Notes: a model not told the origin generated them from the letters alone. Positions 1 to 9,444 are shown, counted from the first letter of the stretch. The stretch is 64,000 bases of DNA from Belliella alkalica (GCF_022549785.1 NZ_JAKZGO010000008.1:40971-104970), one strand, 5' to 3'. A program made the numbers and translations.

Positions 1-333
1 TCTGATCCGGGATCTGGATCGAACAAACTTACTTTGAGAACATTGGAAGATCCTGTATTGTACTTTACTATTGACAGCATGAAAATTGGCTCCATAACCA
101 AACCAATGAGATTTGAAGATCCAAGAGAAGGTACTAAGATCAGGATTTTATATTACCAAAACAGGTATCCTGCGCATAGAGCAAACATGAATGATGATTA
201 TGAAAAGCTAAAGGCAGCAACTATGAGGAAAAAGGAAGATGATATCCTCAGCACTTGGTTTATGACTGCTAAAGAAGATGTATATATAGACATTGACCCT
301 GCTTATGATAAATGTGAAGTCCTTAAAGATTAA
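1..333 (+). CDS. SurA-like peptidylprolyl isomerase, C-terminal fragment (5' end outside window)
   Basis: The frame is open from the first base (codon TCT) to a TAA at 331-333, so this is the 3' end of a longer gene. The visible 110 residues contain the closing block typical of Bacteroidota SurA-type periplasmic chaperones: a beta segment (KIRILYYQN), the helix-forming PAHRANMNDDYEKL stretch and an ending rich in acidic residues (YIDIDPAYDKC). In that family this C-terminal strand and helix pack on the N-terminal chaperone core, which guides outer-membrane proteins through the periplasm. The isomerase domains themselves are outside the window, so the call rests only on the tail pattern. A strong terminator follows 25 nt downstream. 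Confidence 0.6.
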   Translation, partial: SDPGSGSNKLTLRTLEDPVLYFTIDSMKIGSITKPMRFEDPREGTKIRILYYQNRYPAHRANMNDDYEKLKAATMRKKEDDILSTWFMTAKEDVYIDIDPAYDKCEVLKD

Positions 334-358
334 ACCGGCTAACACAGAACAAAAAAAA

Positions 359-392
359 GAGTCCTGAATTAATTTTCAGGACTCTTTTTTTT
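359..392 (+). terminator. Bidirectional intrinsic terminator
   Basis: A 10-bp perfect stem (359-368 with 375-384, loop TTAATT) is followed by eight T and preceded by a run of A. It therefore serves both the plus-strand SurA-like gene and the convergent minus-strand DUF4834 gene. Confidence 0.85.
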
Positions 393-426
393 AAATATAT
401 TTAAAAATTGAAGCTTACTTTTCTAG

Positions 427-696
427 CTAATCTTTCACTTCTTCATAATCCACATAATCTCCACCTTTGATTTCTTTGGAGCGCTTGGATTTGAAATTCT
501 CAGGAATATGATCAACATTTACGTTCCCATTTTTCGGAGTAGTATTTCTTTGTTGAGCATGCTGTTGCTCTCTGGCTGCTTCATTTACTTGCTGTGCAAA
601 TTTCGCCAACTTGCTTCTCAGAAAATACCTGATCAACTGGCCTAACAACCAGCCTACTCCTAGTAATATTACTACAAACTTTAATAATGCTCCCAT
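427..696 (-). CDS. DUF4834-type small membrane protein
   Basis: An 89-residue protein with one N-terminal membrane segment (about residues 4-26, LLKFVVILLGVGWLLGQLI), a basic and Gln-rich linker, and a conserved acidic end (GGDYVDYEEVKD). This organisation matches the Bacteroidota family DUF4834 as remembered: a membrane anchor, a disordered linker and a terminal Y-[IV]-[DE]-[YF]-E-E motif. Its function is unknown. It lies downstream of carB on the same strand with an 88-nt gap, and shares a terminator with the convergent SurA-like gene. The ATG at 696 is the only sensible start because the membrane segment begins four residues later. Confidence 0.7.
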   Translation of the reverse strand: MGALLKFVVILLGVGWLLGQLIRYFLRSKLAKFAQQVNEAAREQQHAQQRNTTPKNGNVNVDHIPENFKSKRSKEIKGGDYVDYEEVKD

Positions 697-784
697 TTAA
701 TATAATTTTGAAAATCAATGAATAATAAAGTTGAGAAGGAAACCGTTAAAGTAACTTTCTCAACTTTTATCACGCATCATTTCT

Positions 785-3604
785 CTACCTACTCAAATAA
801 AGGTTTCTCTCACTATAGATTTTAAGGAAGAAATCATCCATCAAATCATCAATAAAGTAAATCGCTTCTCCAGTTGATTTCATTTCTGGACCCAATTCTT
901 TATTGACATTTGGGAATTTGTGGAAAGAGAATACCGGTTCTTTAATAGCATAACCCTTTTTCACTGGTTTGAATTCAAAGTCTGTGACTTTATTCTCTCC
1001 TAGCATCACCTTAGTAGCATAATTGACATAAGGCTCTTGATATGCTTTACAGATAAATGGAACGGTTCTAGATGCCCTTGGGTTGGCTTCAATGATAAAA
1101 ACTTTATCATTTTTGATTGCAAATTGGATATTGATCAATCCTTTTGTTTTCAATGCCAAAGCAATCTTCTTTGTAAAGGTTTCGATCTGCCTGATCACCA
1201 AATCTCCCAAGTTGTATGGAGGCAAGACTGCATAAGAATCTCCAGAGTGTATCCCTGCTGGTTCTATGTGCTGCATTATCCCGATGATATATACATTTTC
1301 GCCATCACAGATCGCATCAGCTTCTGCTTCTATTGCTCCTTCAAGGAAATGATCCAATAAGATTTCATTGTTTGGAATATCTCTTAGGACATTCACCACA
1401 TGTTCTTCGAGCTCTTTTTCATTGATCACAATCTTCATACCCTGACCACCCAATACATAAGAAGGCCTTACCAAAAGTGGGAATCCGATTGTTTTGCAAA
1501 GCTCCAGAGCTTCGTCAGTATTGTGAATAGTACCAAATTCTGGATATGGGACATCGTTTTCTTTCAATAGTTGAGAAAATCTACCTCTGTCTTCAGCCAA
1601 ATCCAAGGCTTCATAACTGGTTCCTATGATTTTGATACCATATTTATCAAGTTTCTCTGCGAGCTTCAAGGCTGTCTGACCCCCCAACTGTACGATGACT
1701 CCAACTGGATTTTCCTGAAGGATTATTTCATAAATATGCTCCCAGAATACTGGCTCAAAGTATAATTTATCAGAAATATCAAAATCTGTAGAAACAGTCT
1801 CAGGGTTACAATTGATCATGATAGTCTCATAGCCACATTCTCTCGCAGCCAAGACACCATGAACACATGAATAATCAAATTCAATTCCTTGCCCTACCCT
1901 ATTTGGGCCAGAACCTAATACCACAACTTTCTTTTTGTTGCTCGGAATCGATTCATTTTCATCACCAAAAGTAGAGTAGTAATAAGGAGTTTGTGCTTCA
2001 AATTCAGCAGCACATGTATCTACAAGCTTATAAACACGCTTGATACCCATTTCTTTGTAACGCTTGTCAAAGACTTCACTTTCCAAGCAATCCAACAGAT
2101 GCGCTAATTGTCTATCAGCATAACCTTTTTTCTTGGCTTTGTCCATCAAGTCACGTGAAATAGAATTGATATCAAACTTTTCAATTTCCCTTTCCAGATG
2201 AATCAATTCTTCGATTTGCTTCAGGAACCATTTGTCGATTTTGGTCAAATCTTGGATTGTTCTGAAAGAAATCCCCAACTTAAAAGCATCATAAACATGG
2301 AACAATCTGTCCCAGCTAGGATTCGCCAAACTATACAAAATCTTATCTTGATCTTTCAGCTCTTTCCCATCTGCACCAAGTCCATTTCTCTTGATTTCCA
2401 AAGATTGACAAGCCTTCTGAAGTGCTTCTTGGAAATTCCTTCCAATCCCCATTACTTCACCCACAGCCTTCATCGAGAGTCCTAATTTTCTATCCGACCC
2501 TTTGAACTTGTCAAAATTCCATCTAGGGATTTTTACGATTACGTAATCTATAGAAGGTTCAAAAAAAGCAGAAGTTGTACCCGTAATGGAATTTTGGATT
2601 TCATCCAAATTATAACCTATGGCCAGTTTTGCAGCTACTTTAGCGATTGGATATCCAGTCGCTTTGGATGCAAGTGCAGAAGAGCGAGATACCCTAGGAT
2701 TGATTTCAATACCAATGATCGTTTTATTATCTGGACTTACAGAAAACTGTACATTACATCCTCCTGCAAAATTCCCAATGCCATTCATCATTTTGATGGC
2801 TTGGTTTCTTAACTCTTGATAAACAGTGTCCGGTAAGGTCATGGCAGGTGCCACAGTGATCGAATCACCAGTATGCACACCCATCGGATCAAAGTTCTCA
2901 ATTGAACAGATCACAACCATGTTTCCGATAGAATCCCTCAAAACCTCCAACTCATACTCTTTCCATCCCATGATACTTTGCTCGATCAATACTTCATGGG
3001 TAGGTGAAGCCTGAAGTCCTGCCGTCAAGGCCTTTTCAAAGTCCTCGGCTTTTTCTACAAATCCACCTCCTGTACCTCCGAGAGTGTAAGAAGGTCTAAT
3101 TACTAATGGAAAACCAATTTCTTGTGCAATTTCATTTCCTTGAAGGAAAGATGTCGCAGTCTTACCAATACAAACCCCTACGTCCAATTTCTCCAACAAG
3201 GCTTTGAATTTTTCTCTATTCTCAGCAGTTTCTATCGCATCGATATCAACGCCGATCATTCTAATTCCAAATTTTTTCCAAATTCCTGCTACATCGCAAT
3301 CAATAGCGAGGTTTAAAGCTGTCTGTCCTCCCATAGTTGGCAAAACACAGTCTATGGTCGGCTGTTCTTTGAGGATTTGAACGATGGATTTCTTTTCCAA
3401 TGGGAGCAAATACACGTTGTCAGCGGTAACTGGATCTGTCATGATAGTCGCTGGATTGGAATTGATCAGCGTGACAGTGATTCCTTCTTCCCTGAGTGAT
3501 CTGGCTGCTTGCGAGCCTGCATAGTCAAATTCACATGCTTGACCAATGACGATGGGACCTGAACCGATGATGAGGACGTGTTTGATACTGCTATCCTTAG
3601 GCAT
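785..3604 (-). CDS. carB: Carbamoyl-phosphate synthase large subunit, short form lacking the MGS-like domain
   Basis: This subunit makes carbamoyl phosphate from bicarbonate, ammonia delivered by CarA, and two ATP, for arginine and pyrimidine synthesis. Two homologous ATP-grasp halves are visible. The first starts with HVLIIGSGPIVIGQACEFDY and the second near residue 560 with VVVLGSGPNRVGQGIEFDYS. Gly-rich loops (GGTGGGFV, GGQGMKI) and metal-site segments (EINPRVSRSSALASKATGYP, EANPRASRTVPFICK) are present in both halves. The protein is 939 residues and stops just after LGPEMKSTGEA, where the E. coli enzyme (1073 residues) continues into its allosteric MGS-like domain. No carA lies in the window. 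Confidence 0.95.
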   Translation of the reverse strand: MPKDSSIKHVLIIGSGPIVIGQACEFDYAGSQAARSLREEGITVTLINSNPATIMTDPVTADNVYLLPLEKKSIVQILKEQPTIDCVLPTMGGQTALNLAIDCDVAGIWKKFGIRMIGVDIDAIETAENREKFKALLEKLDVGVCIGKTATSFLQGNEIAQEIGFPLVIRPSYTLGGTGGGFVEKAEDFEKALTAGLQASPTHEVLIEQSIMGWKEYELEVLRDSIGNMVVICSIENFDPMGVHTGDSITVAPAMTLPDTVYQELRNQAIKMMNGIGNFAGGCNVQFSVSPDNKTIIGIEINPRVSRSSALASKATGYPIAKVAAKLAIGYNLDEIQNSITGTTSAFFEPSIDYVIVKIPRWNFDKFKGSDRKLGLSMKAVGEVMGIGRNFQEALQKACQSLEIKRNGLGADGKELKDQDKILYSLANPSWDRLFHVYDAFKLGISFRTIQDLTKIDKWFLKQIEELIHLEREIEKFDINSISRDLMDKAKKKGYADRQLAHLLDCLESEVFDKRYKEMGIKRVYKLVDTCAAEFEAQTPYYYSTFGDENESIPSNKKKVVVLGSGPNRVGQGIEFDYSCVHGVLAARECGYETIMINCNPETVSTDFDISDKLYFEPVFWEHIYEIILQENPVGVIVQLGGQTALKLAEKLDKYGIKIIGTSYEALDLAEDRGRFSQLLKENDVPYPEFGTIHNTDEALELCKTIGFPLLVRPSYVLGGQGMKIVINEKELEEHVVNVLRDIPNNEILLDHFLEGAIEAEADAICDGENVYIIGIMQHIEPAGIHSGDSYAVLPPYNLGDLVIRQIETFTKKIALALKTKGLINIQFAIKNDKVFIIEANPRASRTVPFICKAYQEPYVNYATKVMLGENKVTDFEFKPVKKGYAIKEPVFSFHKFPNVNKELGPEMKSTGEAIYFIDDLMDDFFLKIYSERNLYLSR

Positions 3605-4017
3605 TATTAGTGAGGGTTTAAGAGGTGTAAATACTTATGGCTAAATTGGTGCAAATTTAGACAAATAATTTTAAGTAGCCCGATGGAATTGAAAAAAAGC
3701 AGGAATTCTATTCAGATTTTTGAATCACCTAAGCCTAATCAAGATAAAGTATACATGATGCGAAATTTTTCAAGCAACACTTTTTAAATACATATCAATG
3801 GACTTCATGTTATTTTAGCGCCTTTGGATTTAAATCGAATAAACACGGTTACTAACGCTTCATCAATCATTTGATACCATTTATTGACAGTGAGCAAGCA
3901 CAAAATTGTTAAATAACAATAATTTAAGTTTCAAATAAACCAATGTATTCAGTTTTTATCTATAATTGCATTTCAATTCTTTAGAATTGTTTGTATTTGA
4001 ATGTTTTCTATAACTTT
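3605..4017. other. Divergent intergenic region between carB and a TonB receptor
   Basis: About 410 bp with no credible gene. It carries the carB promoter box (3652-3659, minus strand) and must hold the plus-strand promoter of the TonB receptor, for which no perfect TAnnTTTG box was found. A short perfect palindrome (TTGTTA-AA-TAACAA, 3907-3920) lies about 100 nt upstream of the receptor and could be a regulator site. Confidence 0.5.
3652..3659 (-). promoter_or_regulatory. Candidate -7 box (TAAATTTG) of carB
   Basis: On the minus strand this reads TAAATTTG, a perfect match to the Bacteroidota -7 consensus TAnnTTTG, 47 nt upstream of the carB ATG. No good -33 TTTG was found at the expected spacing. 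Confidence 0.5.
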
Positions 4018-6369
4018 ATGATGAAAAACTACTTTTTTACAATCTTGTTTTTTTTCTTGTTGGGGCATGTTAATGCACAGAAGGTAACCATCAATGGGAA
4101 TATTAAAGAAGAAGGTTCTGGGGAAAGCCTTATCGGTGCCAATATTTATGATAAGATTTCACAAAAAGGTGCCGTGGCTAATCAGTTTGGGTTCTACAGC
4201 TACACTACAGAAAAAGATAGTGTGGATTTGTATTTCAGTTTTGTAGGGTACCAAACAAAACGCTTTCAACTTGCCCCAAAAAGTGATACGGTTATCAATG
4301 TTTTTTTAATTCCTGATGGTGTTTTAGAGGAAGTCGTAGTATCTGCAGAATCGATGGACAAGGTACAGGAGATCACTAGAATGAGTTCTATCAATGTCCC
4401 TATCAAACAGATAAAAGAACTTCCCGCACTGATGGGTGAAGTTGATGTTTTTAAAGTATTGCAACTGCTTCCTGGAGTGCAGTCAGGGACAGAAGGTGCG
4501 AGTGGTCTATATGTGAGGGGAGGTGGACCAGATCAAAACTTGATTCTTTTGGATGGTGTGCCGGTTTATAATGCTTCTCACCTTTTCGGATTCTTTTCTG
4601 TTTTCAATGCCGATGCAATCAACAATGTAGAACTGATAAAAGGGGGCTTTCCGTCAAGATATGGCGGCAGGTTATCCTCTGTAATCGATATCACTATGAA
4701 AGAAGGAAATATGCAGGAGGTCAAGGGAGAAGGTTCTATTGGTCTTATTGCCTCCAAAATCACTGTGGAGGGCCCTATCAAAAAAGACAAGACTTCCTTT
4801 ATCCTTTCAGCCAGAAGAACTTACCTAGACATCTTAGCTAGGCCTATTATAAAGGCTGCTACCAATGGAAATGAAAGCGTTGGTTATTATTTCTATGACC
4901 TCAACGGTAAAGTCAACCACAAAGTAAATGACAAAAACAGAATCTATTTTAGTGTGTACTCGGGTGATGATAAAGCATATGCGAGATACAATGATTTTTA
5001 TGTAAACAACAATGAAAGAACTGATTATCAAGAGGAATTTGGCCTAAAATGGGGTAATTTTATCTCTGCGCTTAGATGGAACAATGTCATCAATAGTAGG
5101 CTTTTTAGCAATTATACTTTCACCTATAGCAGATATCAATTTGACCTTTTCAATGAATACAAAGAAAAAATAACAGGACCATCTGGAAGCCAATCTAATC
5201 TTTATTCTGAAAGGTATTTTTCTGGTATTCGGGATTGGGCAGCCAAAGCGGATTTTGAATATATCCCAAACCCAGATCATTATATCAGGTTTGGAACAAA
5301 TGTTATCCTACACAAATTCTCACCTGGAGTCTATGCCAGTAAAAATTCCCAAGAAGCCAATGACTTGAGACTCGGAGCTAGCGAACTCAATTCTACAGAA
5401 TACTCATTCTATGCAGAAGATGACATCAATATCAGCAGTAGATTCAAAGCGAATTTGGGTTTACACTACTCTGGTTTTCTCACTGATGGACAAAATTACA
5501 ATTCCCTCCAGCCACGGATTGCTGCAAGATATCTATTGAATGAAAGTACATCCATCAAAGCTTCATTTGTCACCATGGCGCAATTTATCCATTTGCTGAC
5601 TAATGCTGGCTTGGGATTACCCACTGATCTTTGGGTACCAGCTACGCCAAATATTGGTCCGCAAAAAGCTATGCAGGCAGCTATTGGAGCTGTGAAGAAT
5701 TTCAAAGGCTTCGAATTGAGTGCCGAAGCCTATTACAAAACTATGGATGGCCTTATCGAGTACAGAGATGGTGCAACCTACTTGAATATTGACGAAGATT
5801 GGCAAGACAAAGTCGCTGTAGGAGAAGGGAAAAGCTATGGGATAGAACTACTTGCACAAAGGAAAATCGGAAGAATATCAGGTTGGCTAGGATATACGTG
5901 GTCTAATACAGAAAGGAAATTTGACGAAGTGAATTTCGGAGAATGGTTTCCTTACAAATATGACAGAAGACATGACATAAGCTTGGCTTTGACCCATGAA
6001 TGGAAAGACAATAAGGATTTTTCACTTGTTTGGGTCTATGGTACAGGCAATGCAATATCACTTCCAACACAAAGATATGAAGGTCCCGAAATGAGTCGTT
6101 GGGGCGGAAATTATAGACCTGAGATTCAATATTATGAAAGCAGAAATAATTTCAGAAACCCTGCTTATCACAGATTGGACCTGAGTTTCAGTTGGTGGAA
6201 AACCAAAAGATGGGGCGAAAGAAAGTGGACGCTAGGAATCTATAATGTCTATAACAGGATGAATCCATTCTTCATGGATCTCAGCTATGATAGAAATGGC
6301 AATCGGAAAATAATTCAATACAGCCTTTTCCCAGTTATTCCTTCTTTTTCTTACGGTTTTAAATTCTAA
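4018..6369 (+). CDS. TonB-dependent outer-membrane receptor with N-terminal carboxypeptidase-regulatory-like domain
   Basis: About 783 residues. A signal peptide (MMKNYFFTILFFFLLGHVNAQ) is followed by a carboxypeptidase-regulatory-like beta-sandwich (about 25-100, with SGESLIGANIYD and FVGYQTKRF). Next comes a plug domain with LYVRGGGPDQNLILLDGVPVY and GGFPSRYGGRLSSVIDITM, then a long beta-barrel ending in an aromatic residue (FSYGFKF). Such receptors import ligands across the outer membrane using TonB energy. The next gene, 6 nt downstream, encodes a DUF4249 lipoprotein, a frequent partner of this receptor type. The ligand cannot be read from sequence. The ATG at 4018 (or 4021) is preferred over an upstream TTG because it places the signal peptide at the N-terminus. 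Confidence 0.9.
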   Translation: MMKNYFFTILFFFLLGHVNAQKVTINGNIKEEGSGESLIGANIYDKISQKGAVANQFGFYSYTTEKDSVDLYFSFVGYQTKRFQLAPKSDTVINVFLIPDGVLEEVVVSAESMDKVQEITRMSSINVPIKQIKELPALMGEVDVFKVLQLLPGVQSGTEGASGLYVRGGGPDQNLILLDGVPVYNASHLFGFFSVFNADAINNVELIKGGFPSRYGGRLSSVIDITMKEGNMQEVKGEGSIGLIASKITVEGPIKKDKTSFILSARRTYLDILARPIIKAATNGNESVGYYFYDLNGKVNHKVNDKNRIYFSVYSGDDKAYARYNDFYVNNNERTDYQEEFGLKWGNFISALRWNNVINSRLFSNYTFTYSRYQFDLFNEYKEKITGPSGSQSNLYSERYFSGIRDWAAKADFEYIPNPDHYIRFGTNVILHKFSPGVYASKNSQEANDLRLGASELNSTEYSFYAEDDINISSRFKANLGLHYSGFLTDGQNYNSLQPRIAARYLLNESTSIKASFVTMAQFIHLLTNAGLGLPTDLWVPATPNIGPQKAMQAAIGAVKNFKGFELSAEAYYKTMDGLIEYRDGATYLNIDEDWQDKVAVGEGKSYGIELLAQRKIGRISGWLGYTWSNTERKFDEVNFGEWFPYKYDRRHDISLALTHEWKDNKDFSLVWVYGTGNAISLPTQRYEGPEMSRWGGNYRPEIQYYESRNNFRNPAYHRLDLSFSWWKTKRWGERKWTLGIYNVYNRMNPFFMDLSYDRNGNRKIIQYSLFPVIPSFSYGFKF

Positions 6370-6375
6370 GCGCAT

Positions 6376-7275
6376 ATGAAATCATATCAGACTTTTCCGG
6401 CACTTTTAATTCTAATATTGGGATTGGTTTCCTTTTCTTGTGAAACAGTCGTGGATGTTGACATTCCATTTGACAGACCTCAGGTCACACTCACAACTGT
6501 CCTAAAAGCCAACGAATTTCCAAAAGTAAGACTATCCTTTAGTAAGCACGCTTTGGACAACAATTACATTTATGAACCGATCAAAAATGCCCAGGTTTTT
6601 TTGGAAAGTGAAGGTGTGACCTATGAATTAGAGTTTGAAGAGGAAAATGGAATATACAAAAATCTTAATTTCCTTATTCAAGAAGGAAAACAATATAAGG
6701 TCATAGCTAATGTCCCTAATTACCAACCTGTAACTGCTATTGAAACTATCCCTGAGATAGTACCGATCAAAACCTTCACTTTCAATGGTGAAATTCAAAA
6801 GGATTTTTGGTCTGTAGAGCAAGACATAACCATAACTTTTGATGATCCCATTGGAGAAAACTTTTATGAGATTTATGGATATGCAAACGTCAAAACTACG
6901 TTTGAAGATCAATTCGGAAATGAACAACAACACACAAGTTTCTATTCACTTCAATTGAATCCTAAAAACCCCACTTATCAAAACGATTACCGCTTTGACA
7001 ATGCTATTTTGATCAATGATAGGCTTTTTGAAGGTCAAGAAGCCATATTAGATATGTTTTCTTATGGAACATTTTTTACTTTAGAAGGAGATGTTGAGAT
7101 TTTTATCGTGCTGAAATCTGTCTCTGAGAGTTATTATAAGTTCCATACGACCTATGGGTTGCAATGGTGGAATGATGGTGACCCATTCGCTCAGCCAGTT
7201 CAGGTCTTTGCAAACATTCAAAATGGAATCGGGATAATTACAGGCGAAGCAAGTTATGTCTATCAGGTAAAGTAA
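6376..7275 (+). CDS. DUF4249-family outer-membrane-associated lipoprotein
   Basis: A 299-residue protein with a lipoprotein signal ending LVSFSC (Cys-22). It is followed by repeated beta-sandwich segments: strand-rich blocks such as NAQVFLESEGVTYELEF and EGKQYKVIANVPNYQPVTAIETIP. The latter resembles the DUF4249 hallmark in which an extracellular Ig-like domain ends near T-x-I-P. It is translationally close to the upstream TonB receptor (6-nt gap), and the pair is probably one operon forming a surface-exposed lid plus channel unit, as in analogous SusC/SusD-type systems. The ligand is unknown. Confidence 0.8.
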   Translation: MKSYQTFPALLILILGLVSFSCETVVDVDIPFDRPQVTLTTVLKANEFPKVRLSFSKHALDNNYIYEPIKNAQVFLESEGVTYELEFEEENGIYKNLNFLIQEGKQYKVIANVPNYQPVTAIETIPEIVPIKTFTFNGEIQKDFWSVEQDITITFDDPIGENFYEIYGYANVKTTFEDQFGNEQQHTSFYSLQLNPKNPTYQNDYRFDNAILINDRLFEGQEAILDMFSYGTFFTLEGDVEIFIVLKSVSESYYKFHTTYGLQWWNDGDPFAQPVQVFANIQNGIGIITGEASYVYQVK

Positions 7276-7358
7276 AAAATGCAAATCAGACCGAAACCTT
7301 TGGTTCAACAGCTACAATCAAATTTTAAATAAAACAACTCAATACTCTGAAGAAAAAT

Positions 7359-7874
7359 CTAAGATTTCTCCTTCCAGCGAAAACTTTTATCATCAATAGC
7401 TCGCATGGTACAAAGCACCCCATTTAAGTGGTCATATTCGTGCTGAACCAGTTCTGAAACATCACCTGAAAGATCCCACGACTGTGCTTCCCAGTTTTCA
7501 TCCAAATACTCCAAAGTAAGTGATTGATGCCTTTGGACTTTGACAAGGAGGTTTGGAAAACTCATACAATCATCCCAAAGCTCAAACATCTCTGGACTTT
7601 GATTCTTTAAGATGGGATTAATTATGACATATGGTCGATTTAGATTCAAATAAAATAATCGCTTCAAGATACCGAGTTGAGAAGCAGCAATACCTCTTCC
7701 AAAGCCATAAACCCTACGAATATCTTCCATGGCATCATGTAAATCCTTTACCCAATCCTCAACGAGATGAAGCTCTTCTTTCAGTACTGGTTCACAAACT
7801 TGATACAATCTTGGATCTCCAAGCTTCACAATATCATCTATTGTCTTGGTTTTTGTTGAAGAGCTATTTGACAT
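7359..7874 (-). CDS. Divergent peptide deformylase
   Basis: Peptide deformylase removes the formyl group from nascent N-terminal Met using a metal held by one Cys and two His. All three motif positions are present in this 171-residue protein. Motif 1 is GRGIAASQ (59-66, matching GxGxAAxQ). Motif 2 is DDCMS (101-105) where EGCLS is usual. Motif 3 is HEYDH (145-149). The metal ligands (Cys-103, His-145, His-149) and Glu-146 are kept, but motif 2 has lost its Glu-Gly pair. It is more likely a second, specialised deformylase than the housekeeping copy. It sits 12 nt downstream of a carboxypeptidase-regulatory-domain gene on the same strand. Confidence 0.8.
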   Translation of the reverse strand: MSNSSSTKTKTIDDIVKLGDPRLYQVCEPVLKEELHLVEDWVKDLHDAMEDIRRVYGFGRGIAASQLGILKRLFYLNLNRPYVIINPILKNQSPEMFELWDDCMSFPNLLVKVQRHQSLTLEYLDENWEAQSWDLSGDVSELVQHEYDHLNGVLCTMRAIDDKSFRWKEKS

Positions 7875-7886
7875 TTATCTTTCAAT

Positions 7887-8774
7887 TTATCTAAAATCCA
7901 TTATTTCCACATCTGCTTTTATACTGGGCTTACCCATGACGGAATTCCATTCTCCCAAACTACTTTCCCTCGACAAATATTTACCTAAAGGAAACTTGAC
8001 TGGTAAGGTTACTATCCCTCGAACATTTTCACCATGAAAATCTACAAACTCTATTGTAACCCAAGATTTTTCGCTCAAAATTAAGTTCTCACTTTTAAGT
8101 GATACAGAATGAACACCTTTGCCTTTTTCTGTCACTTCATAAATTTTTTCCAAAACCTTTTCGCCCGGTTTGTCCTCAAGAATGGCATCTTCTTTATAAA
8201 TATTAACCCTGCAAGTTATATGTCCAATTTGATTACTTTGAATTGCAAAACTGACCTTATTCAGTCTCATTTCTTTACCATCTGGATCAATCTCAATTCC
8301 CAACTCTCTTCCTAAATTTGCCCTTGCATCTGATTTCATAGGATTAAAAGCAAATCCAAATCGAGATTTTAAAGGCAAAATACCGAATGACTTCTGACCT
8401 TCAATATAATCCGCATTTATAGTGAATTCATTCAAGTCTATCATGCTTTGTTTGATCGTGATTATAATAGGTTCTGAATCTGAAAATCCGAAATCAGCAA
8501 TAGGTGCTTTGATTTTTTCATAACCAATCCTTGAAATTTCGATTGTATCCGAATTTGCAGATTCTGTTAATTCAATTGAAAAATAGCCTTGATGATCTGA
8601 GACCGTCCCGGCAAACTTATTTTTGATTCCAATATTGGTATAAGGAATTGGCATTTCTGTGTCTCTATCGATGATCAATCCCGAAAGCTTCAAACTTTGT
8701 TGAGAGCTGGCATTGTTTGAAATGGAAACAATGAGAAATATTACAAATGTCAGCGACTTTGATACTAAGTTCAT
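7887..8774 (-). CDS. Secreted protein with carboxypeptidase-regulatory-like (CarboxypepD_reg-like) domain
   Basis: A 295-residue protein with a signal peptide (to about residue 24, NNASSQ). Residues 28-110 form a typical CarboxypepD_reg-like beta-sandwich: LSGLIIDRDTEMPIPYTNIG, GTVSDHQGYFSIEL and IEISRIGYEK. The remaining 180 residues are strand-rich with no recognised motif. In Bacteroidota, proteins of this shape without a receptor barrel are thought to sit at the outer membrane or periplasm, and their roles are mostly unknown. It is the first gene of a probable two-gene unit with the deformylase. Confidence 0.75.
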   Translation of the reverse strand: MNLVSKSLTFVIFLIVSISNNASSQQSLKLSGLIIDRDTEMPIPYTNIGIKNKFAGTVSDHQGYFSIELTESANSDTIEISRIGYEKIKAPIADFGFSDSEPIIITIKQSMIDLNEFTINADYIEGQKSFGILPLKSRFGFAFNPMKSDARANLGRELGIEIDPDGKEMRLNKVSFAIQSNQIGHITCRVNIYKEDAILEDKPGEKVLEKIYEVTEKGKGVHSVSLKSENLILSEKSWVTIEFVDFHGENVRGIVTLPVKFPLGKYLSRESSLGEWNSVMGKPSIKADVEIMDFR

Positions 8775-8871
8775 ATTTCTCCAATATCGTGATTTTTAGA
8801 GACTCACAAAGAATGGCAGTTTTTAAAATTGATAAATATGAAAAATATTAGCTTTTTTTAACTTTCATTCC

Positions 8872-8896
8872 AACCTTTTTTGGGTATGAAGACTCT
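8872..8896 (+). promoter_or_regulatory. Candidate ECF-sigma autoregulatory promoter
   Basis: AACC-TTTTTT (8872-8881) followed about 10 nt later by GACTCT (8891-8896) lies immediately upstream of the ECF sigma gene. It resembles the AACC-T-rich -35 plus G[AT]CT -10 layout often seen in front of autoregulated ECF operons. The match is by eye only. Confidence 0.3.
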
Positions 8897-8907
8897 TTAA
8901 GTTGAAT

Positions 8908-9444
8908 ATGGGACAAAACTACTCCAATAAAGATGAACTGATTGAAGCCTGCAAAGCCCAAAATGCTCAGGCTCAGTTTGCGCTTTTTGAGAAGTATAAA
9001 GTAGCCATGTTCAACATGATCTATAGAATCTGCAATGATTATGATCAAGCGAATGACTACTTGCAGGAAGGATTTATTGATGTATTCAGAAATATCAAAA
9101 ACTTCCGCAAAGAATCGACTCTGGGAGCTTGGATCAAAACAATAATGATCCGCAAAGCGCTGAAAGGAATCCGCTCTGAGATGGCATTTGAAGAGCTGAA
9201 TGAGCAAATCCAATCAAATGATCTACTGCTAGACCAATGGATAGACGGAGATATGCTAGATCAGGCCATCCGAAACCTTCCAGAATCAAGCAGGGCAGTA
9301 TTTGTTCTTTATGAAATCGAAGGCTATTCCCATGAAGAGATCTCCAAAATGCTCAAAGTGAGCATTGGAACTTCCAAGTCCCAGCTTCATTACGCAAAAA
9401 AAGTATTGCAGAAAACTTTAAGCAAAAACTATTACTCCAAATGA
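8908..9444 (+). CDS. ECF-type RNA polymerase sigma factor
   Basis: A 178-residue sigma-70 family protein of the extracytoplasmic-function class. Region 2 (about residues 20-90) includes YDQANDYLQEGFIDVFRNI, the usual DxxDxxQExF-type core-binding helix in a relaxed form, and GAWIKTIMIRKAL. Region 4 (about 120-175) carries the DNA-binding helix-turn-helix GYSHEEISKMLKVSIGTSKS. It overlaps the downstream membrane protein by 4 nt (ATGA), the usual sign of a sigma/anti-sigma pair. An upstream TTG at 8902 is possible, but the ATG at 8908 is preferred. Confidence 0.92.
   Translation: MGQNYSNKDELIEACKAQNAQAQFALFEKYKVAMFNMIYRICNDYDQANDYLQEGFIDVFRNIKNFRKESTLGAWIKTIMIRKALKGIRSEMAFEELNEQIQSNDLLLDQWIDGDMLDQAIRNLPESSRAVFVLYEIEGYSHEEISKMLKVSIGTSKSQLHYAKKVLQKTLSKNYYSK

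Noticed and set aside
4834-5280. Antisense frames of 65-78 codons within the TonB receptor
   Set aside because: Shadows of a receptor whose domains and length are complete on the plus strand.
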